From Lindgomyces ingoldianus (Eukaryota > Ascomycota > Dothideomycetes > Pleosporales > Lindgomycetaceae): a DNA stretch of 11,873 nt. Location of the stretch: contig NW_022985178.1 of the NCBI RefSeq assembly GCF_010093535.1, positions 1,033,211 through 1,045,083 on the forward strand, read 5' to 3'. Positions 9,057 through 11,873 of this stretch are shown piece after piece. The position numbers were made by a program, and so were the translations under genes. Every line of letters starts with the position of its first letter. Position 1 is the stretch's first letter. Under the pieces are notes generated by a model. It searched no databases. It was not told the origin of the DNA and saw nothing but the letters and a program-made list of their open reading frames with translations.

Positions 9057-9082
9057 AGTTAATTAAATTAACTACTAATTAG

Positions 9083-9362
9083 TATTAAATAGGCTCTAAC
9101 AGCTAGCTGCTTATAGTATAAGCACTTAAGTAGTAAGAGTAAGAGTAGTGTATAGTGTGCATAGTGTACAAGGTAGGTAAGGTAAGGGCAACATGTTTCT
9201 AGTTCTATTACTCTTGTCTTTCCTCTGTACAGAGGAAAAGGGGGATATCTAGATGTTCGCGCACAGAGGTTCGCGCACAAGCATCATGTGACATAGATAC
9301 GTGATCCTGCTCGTGCGCGATCGCTCGTATCCAGACTGTGACGCTGCTGCTGCGTACAGACA
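9083..9362 (-). repeat. 5' LTR of Copia copy B (LTR-3)
   Basis: 280 bp, gap-free alignment to LTR-2. Its right portion (9233-9362) is nearly unmutated and rich in CpG, while its left end has G-to-A changes in the terminal bases (TATTAAAT). It carries the palindrome TTTCCTCTGTACAGAGGAAA at 9219-9238. On the coding strand this LTR would supply the promoter, but I cannot point to a convincing TATA box and start site. Confidence 0.94.
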
Positions 9363-9367
9363 CATAT
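9363..9367. repeat. Right target-site duplication (CATAT) of Copia copy B
   Basis: Exact copy of 2958-2962, directly after the terminal CA of LTR-3. After it, AGTATATATTTAC of copy A continues the sequence interrupted at 2962. Confidence 0.92.
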
Positions 9368-10150
9368 AGTATATATTTACATAACCTTTTAAAATATTTA
9401 GAAAAATGTTTATATACTAAGTTTTCTAGATATCTAGCTATTAATATAAATTAATAAAAATCTTTATTTTATTTATAAAAGTGTTATATAGTTAACTTAT
9501 ATAGTTATTATTTTTTTTTATACTTTTTAAAATTATATAATTTTATTTACTAAAAGTTTTTCTTTAGTAGTTTCTTTTTAAAGTAGAAGTTTATATAGGT
9601 TATAATGTAGTATAGATTATACAGGTAGTATTAGTAGTGCATACACTACTGTAGGCAGTAGTGTGTACAATTAAGAGTGTAGGGCAGGCGTTAGGTAGAG
9701 TGGCATGTATTGTTTATATAGTAATTAGTGTAGTGCTAGCTAAAGTATAGAAGCAAGTAATGCTAGTACATTTAGTGTTATTAGCAGCATTATATTTAGT
9801 TTACTTCTATGTAGAGCCTTATATAGTAATAAAAGTTATATATAAAGCCTTTTTAGTGTAATTGCTTTTTTTTATGCTATATTATATAGCTTTTAGGCTT
9901 AAGTACTTTTATTACTTAGCTATAGTGTAATTTTTTTATTTTTTAGCACTTATATAAGCTCTCTTTTAAATATATAGCTAAGTGCTAAAAAGTCTTATAG
10001 TATCTATTTTTTAAAATCTTTTATATATAAACTTAAAAAAGTAGCGCCTTTTTAAGTTATTATATGTAAATTAGTAATTATATAACCTATATATAATTAA
10101 GTTTATAGGCTTATTAAAGCTTTTAATATATTACTCTTATTATTCTAGTA
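9368..10150 (-). pseudogene. Copy A gag remnant, N-terminal and middle part
   Basis: This matches 7724-8500 of copy B almost base for base in length (9368-10725 is 1358 bases against 1359 in B). It encodes the same gag segments, including the proline-rich linker near 9700-9600. It is far more eroded: most CpA and TpG sites still present in B are TpA here, so the linker is interrupted by many stops. It is separated from the rest of A's gag (2115-2962) by the 6.4-kb element B. It has no coding capacity. Confidence 0.82.
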
Positions 10151-10725
10151 CTCTAGGCTAGTCTTATTTTATAGTGTTGCTTTTTAATATTTTTATATTT
10201 TTATAAGTTATTTATATAATAAAAATTATTTCTTATTCTTTTTATTATTACATAAAGTTGTTAGTTGCTAGTAGAATTTTATTATAATAGTATAGTTAAT
10301 TACTTTTCTAGTAGATTATGCAGGTACTGCTGTTGTCTAGCTGCTAGGTTATGCAGCTTTAATAGCTTTAGTGTGCACTTTACACTATCTTCTTCTTACT
10401 TTGTACAGTAACAGAGCTTACTGTATAATATAAAGAATTAATCTGCTATTATCTAGCTACTAGGTTATACAGCTTTAATAGCTTTAGTGTGCGTCTTATA
10501 CTATCTCCTTTTTACTTTATATAGTAGTAAAGCTTACTATATAATATAAAAAATTAATCTACTATTCTAAGAAATAAGTAACTAAATAAAGTACCTTATA
10601 AAGTGTAAGTGCTCTGTTATTACTCTTTTTAAGAGATAAGTAATAAAATAAAGTACTTTATAAAGTATAAGTACTTTATTATTACTTTTACTAATTTATA
10701 GGTAATTAAATTAACTACTAATTAG
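10151..10725 (-). other. 5' leader of Copia copy A with the same tandem duplications
   Basis: Homologous to 8501-9082. It contains the 116-bp-period pair (about 10336-10567) and the 62-bp-period pair (about 10576-10699). Both arrays keep their unit number and period despite heavy point mutation, so decay here was by substitution and not by rearrangement. I see no gene in it. Confidence 0.75.
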
Positions 10726-11005
10726 TGTTAAATAAGCTCTAATAGCTAGCTGCTTATAGTATAAGCGCTTAAGTAGTAAGAGTAAGAGTAGTGTACAGTG
10801 TGCACAGCGTATAAGGTAAGTAAAGTAAGGGTAACATGTTTCTAGTTCTATTACTCTTGTCTTTCCTTTATATAAAGGAAAAGAGGGATATCTAGATGTT
10901 TGTGCATAAAGGTTCACGCACAAGCATCATGTGACATAGATACGTGATCCTGCTCGTGCGCGATCGCTTGTATCCAGGCCGCGACGCTGCTGCTGCGTAC
11001 AGACA
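10726..11005 (-). repeat. 5' LTR of Copia copy A (LTR-4)
   Basis: 280 bp, beginning TGTTAAATAAGC and ending ACAGACA. The left part (10726-10916) is RIP-mutated. The last 89 bases (10917-11005) are identical to LTR-1 (44-132), a sharp switch from mutated to pristine. The 20-base palindrome is present as TTTCCTTTATATAAAGGAAA (10862-10881), still perfectly symmetric because both arms carry matching changes. It is followed by GTTAC, the predicted target duplication. Confidence 0.93.
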
Positions 11006-11630
11006 GTTACTAAATTTTTTAAAGAAAAGGTTAAAAAAAAGCGTATGTTTAAAATTTAATTTAGATTTTATATAACTAAAATGTACAGTAGATATTTATT
11101 TAAATATAAACTTAATAATATACCTGTTAATAAAAAATATAGTTTAGTTTTTTATAGCTTACTATTTAGTAATTTATTTTATAAAATCATAGACTACAAG
11201 CTTTATAAATTGTAAACATTATATAAAGCTTATAAAGATGTTAAAGAACCTTTATCTTTTATATATTATTAAAGAGTTGGTGTAAGTGTTTATATTTCTT
11301 TACATAAGTGCTCTACGCTCTACAGTAGCGCTTTAATAATGTAGAGTAACAACAACTATATTATCTTACTATAAGACTATAATTAGGTTTTTCTCTAAGG
11401 TTTTAGAATATATACAACGCTAGCGCGGCCTTAACTAGGTCTATACTAGTAGAGAAAACTCTAGTTTAAAAGTTAATAGATTTTAGTTAAGTGTGCGTTA
11501 CATAGGGCTATGCGTCAAGCGATTAAACAGGGTAATTGCTGTAACATATTACAAATAAGTGTGCCCTAATTTTAAACATTATGTACTCTAATGCAACAAT
11601 GCTTATTAAAGTGGACGTGAAGTACTATGT
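11006..11630. other. AT-rich intergenic sequence between copy A and the ankyrin-repeat gene
   Basis: About 11006-11450 is very AT-rich with no frame I can interpret. It could be natural AT-rich spacer, RIP leakage from A, or an older unrecognised repeat. From about 11450 to 11630 the composition becomes more balanced. This part is probably the 3' untranslated region and terminator of the minus-strand gene at 11631; a candidate AATAAG-type polyadenylation element is on the minus strand at about 11606-11611. No tRNA or other RNA gene was recognised. Confidence 0.5.
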
Positions 11631-11873
11631 TTAAGACGAGAAGGCTGCGCTATTGTCAAGCAGCAGCTTTACAATTTGCTCGCGGCCTCTGGATGAAGCT
11701 GCCTGTAGTGCGTTGCCGTATACTCCACCCTGCGCGTTGACATCGGCGCCCTTGTCAAGCAACAGCTTCACAATCTGCTCATGGCCTCCTTCTGAAGCTG
11801 CCTGGAGTGAGTTGCCGTATACTCCACCCTGCGCGTTGACATTGGCGCCCTTGTCAAGCAGCAGCTTCACAAT
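11631..11873 (-). CDS. Ankyrin-repeat protein, C-terminal end (partial, runs off the right edge)
   Basis: An open minus-strand frame from the window edge to a TAA (11631-11633), giving the last 80 residues. Two nearly complete 33-residue ankyrin units of exactly 99 bases are visible: one ending at 11781, one at 11682-11780. A shortened last unit follows (11634-11681), ending ...LLLDNSAAFSS. The units share the core IVKLLLDKGA-VNAQGGVYGN-LQAAS. Ankyrin repeats bind other proteins; in ascomycetes this GGVYGNALQAAS type is common in NACHT-ankyrin (NLR-like) proteins involved in non-self recognition, but no NACHT or effector domain lies in the window, so that role is inference. Codon use and GC content are normal and no RIP stops occur, in contrast to everything to its left. 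The true start is outside the window; an in-frame GTG at the edge is not a start. Confidence 0.88.
   Translation of the reverse strand: MVKLLLDKGANVNAQGGVYGNSLQAASEGGHEQIVKLLLDKGADVNAQGGVYGNALQAASSRGREQIVKLLLDNSAAFSS

Larger units (their letters stand above)
8501..9082 (-). other. 5' leader of Copia copy B with two tandem duplications
   Basis: The stretch between the 5' LTR and gag. It has no coding content I can defend and is dominated by two tandem repeats, annotated separately. The bases directly after the LTR on the coding strand (9082 downwards, CTAATTAGTAG...) should hold the primer-binding site. They are the same in copy A (10725 downwards), but I could not match them to a known tRNA. 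Confidence 0.6.
2963..9362 (-). mobile_element. Full-length Ty1/Copia LTR retrotransposon 'B', minus strand, inserted in copy A
   Basis: A 6400-bp element with two 280-bp direct LTRs starting TG and ending CA, and a CATAT duplication. The coding strand is minus. From high to low coordinates it reads 5' LTR (9083-9362), leader with tandem repeats, gag, integrase, reverse transcriptase, RNase H, a short non-coding tail and 3' LTR (2963-3242). Integrase before RT is the diagnostic order of Ty1/Copia, as against Ty3/Gypsy. The pol frame is kept without net shift over about 1000 codons (from 6901 to 3869) but is full of TAA/TAG. B is less mutated than its host copy A. I could not identify a tRNA primer-binding site next to the 5' LTR. 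A purine-rich stretch ending about seven bases from the 3' LTR (minus strand of 3250-3263) may be the polypurine tract. Confidence 0.94.
133..11005 (-). mobile_element. Outer, oldest Copia retrotransposon copy 'A', interrupted by a Fot1-like element and by Copia copy B
   Basis: A's remaining parts are 133-248, 2115-2962, 9363-10725 and its 5' LTR at 10726-11005. Laid end to end, without the two insertions and one copy of each target duplication, they align collinearly with 6722-9362 of copy B. They encode, on the minus strand, the leader, gag, and the start of pol. A's 3' part (integrase, RT, RNase H, 3' LTR) is not in the window; it probably lies to the left beyond LTR-1. A is more mutated than B at nearly every compared site: for example the proline-rich gag segment keeps many C/G bases in B (7941-8070) that are T/A in A (9585-9715). 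The five bases after its 5' LTR, GTTAC (11006-11010), should recur at its missing left end if A still has a target duplication. Confidence 0.85.

Noticed and set aside
9068..9280. 70-codon open frame on the minus strand across LTR-3 and the leader, with a near-identical one at 10711-10923
   Set aside because: It begins at a TTG in the LTR, has no ATG, crosses the LTR-leader boundary and has no recognisable domain. Its similarity to the second frame follows from LTR homology alone.
2963..9362. Copia element B read on the plus strand
   Set aside because: LTR ends TG/CA are compatible with either strand, but integrase, RT and RNase H motifs and the gag zinc knuckle all read only on the minus strand, in the correct order.
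133..11005. LTR-1 and LTR-4 as the two LTRs of one element A with a 3.48-kb internal deletion
   Set aside because: It would require a deletion endpoint exactly at the last base of an LTR, and LTR-1 is far less mutated than the A sequence it touches. A separate insertion is simpler, although only leftward sequence can settle it.
11300..11330. Imperfect inverted repeat around the AGTGCTCTAC...GTAGCGCT segment as a terminator or RNA gene
   Set aside because: The arms match over only a few bases with mismatches; chance occurrence is likely.
1..11600. Mitochondrial or bacterial origin because of the high AT content
   Set aside because: The AT richness comes with TpA excess and specific CpA/TpG loss in recognisable nuclear fungal transposons. 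The GC-normal ankyrin gene and LTR segments exclude a uniformly AT-rich genome.
11868..11873. GTG at the right edge as the start of the ankyrin protein
   Set aside because: The frame stays open to the window edge and begins inside an ankyrin unit, so the gene clearly continues beyond.

Overview
This window is a transposon graveyard from a filamentous ascomycete genome. Three things point to the organism: a fungal-type Ty1/Copia element, a Fot1/Pogo-type DNA transposon, and the hallmark of repeat-induced point mutation (RIP). The RIP signs are extreme TpA richness, CpA/TpG loss, and reading frames broken almost only by TAA and TAG while the frame itself is kept. The one cellular gene visible is the 3' end of an ankyrin-repeat gene of the kind found in fungal NACHT/NLR-like proteins. 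I cannot name the species.

Layout, left to right. (1) 1-132 is the right end of a nearly unmutated Copia LTR (LTR-1). (2) 133-248 and 2115-2962 are pieces of an old, heavily mutated Copia copy, 'A'. (3) 249-2114 is a complete Fot1/Pogo-like transposon with 61-bp terminal inverted repeats and a TA duplication, inserted in A; its 560-codon DD35D transposase is dead. (4) 2963-9362 is a complete Copia retrotransposon, 'B', transcribed on the minus strand. It has 280-bp LTRs at both ends and a CATAT target duplication, and it is inserted in the gag region of A. (5) 9363-10725 is the rest of A's gag and leader, followed by A's 5' LTR at 10726-11005. (6) 11006-11630 is AT-rich sequence with no gene I recognise. 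(7) 11631-11873 is the C-terminal end of the minus-strand ankyrin-repeat gene, running off the right edge.

A and B belong to the same family and orientation, so the element nested into itself. LTR-1 ends exactly at its terminal CA and abuts A's interior, which suggests a third copy, 'C', lying mostly to the left of the window. The order of mutation load is A, then B, then LTR-1 (least), matching the order of insertion. None of the mobile elements can encode active protein: nearly all catalytic acidic residues of transposase, integrase, reverse transcriptase and RNase H have become Asn or Lys by G-to-A change. No RNA gene, CRISPR array or prokaryotic signal was seen.
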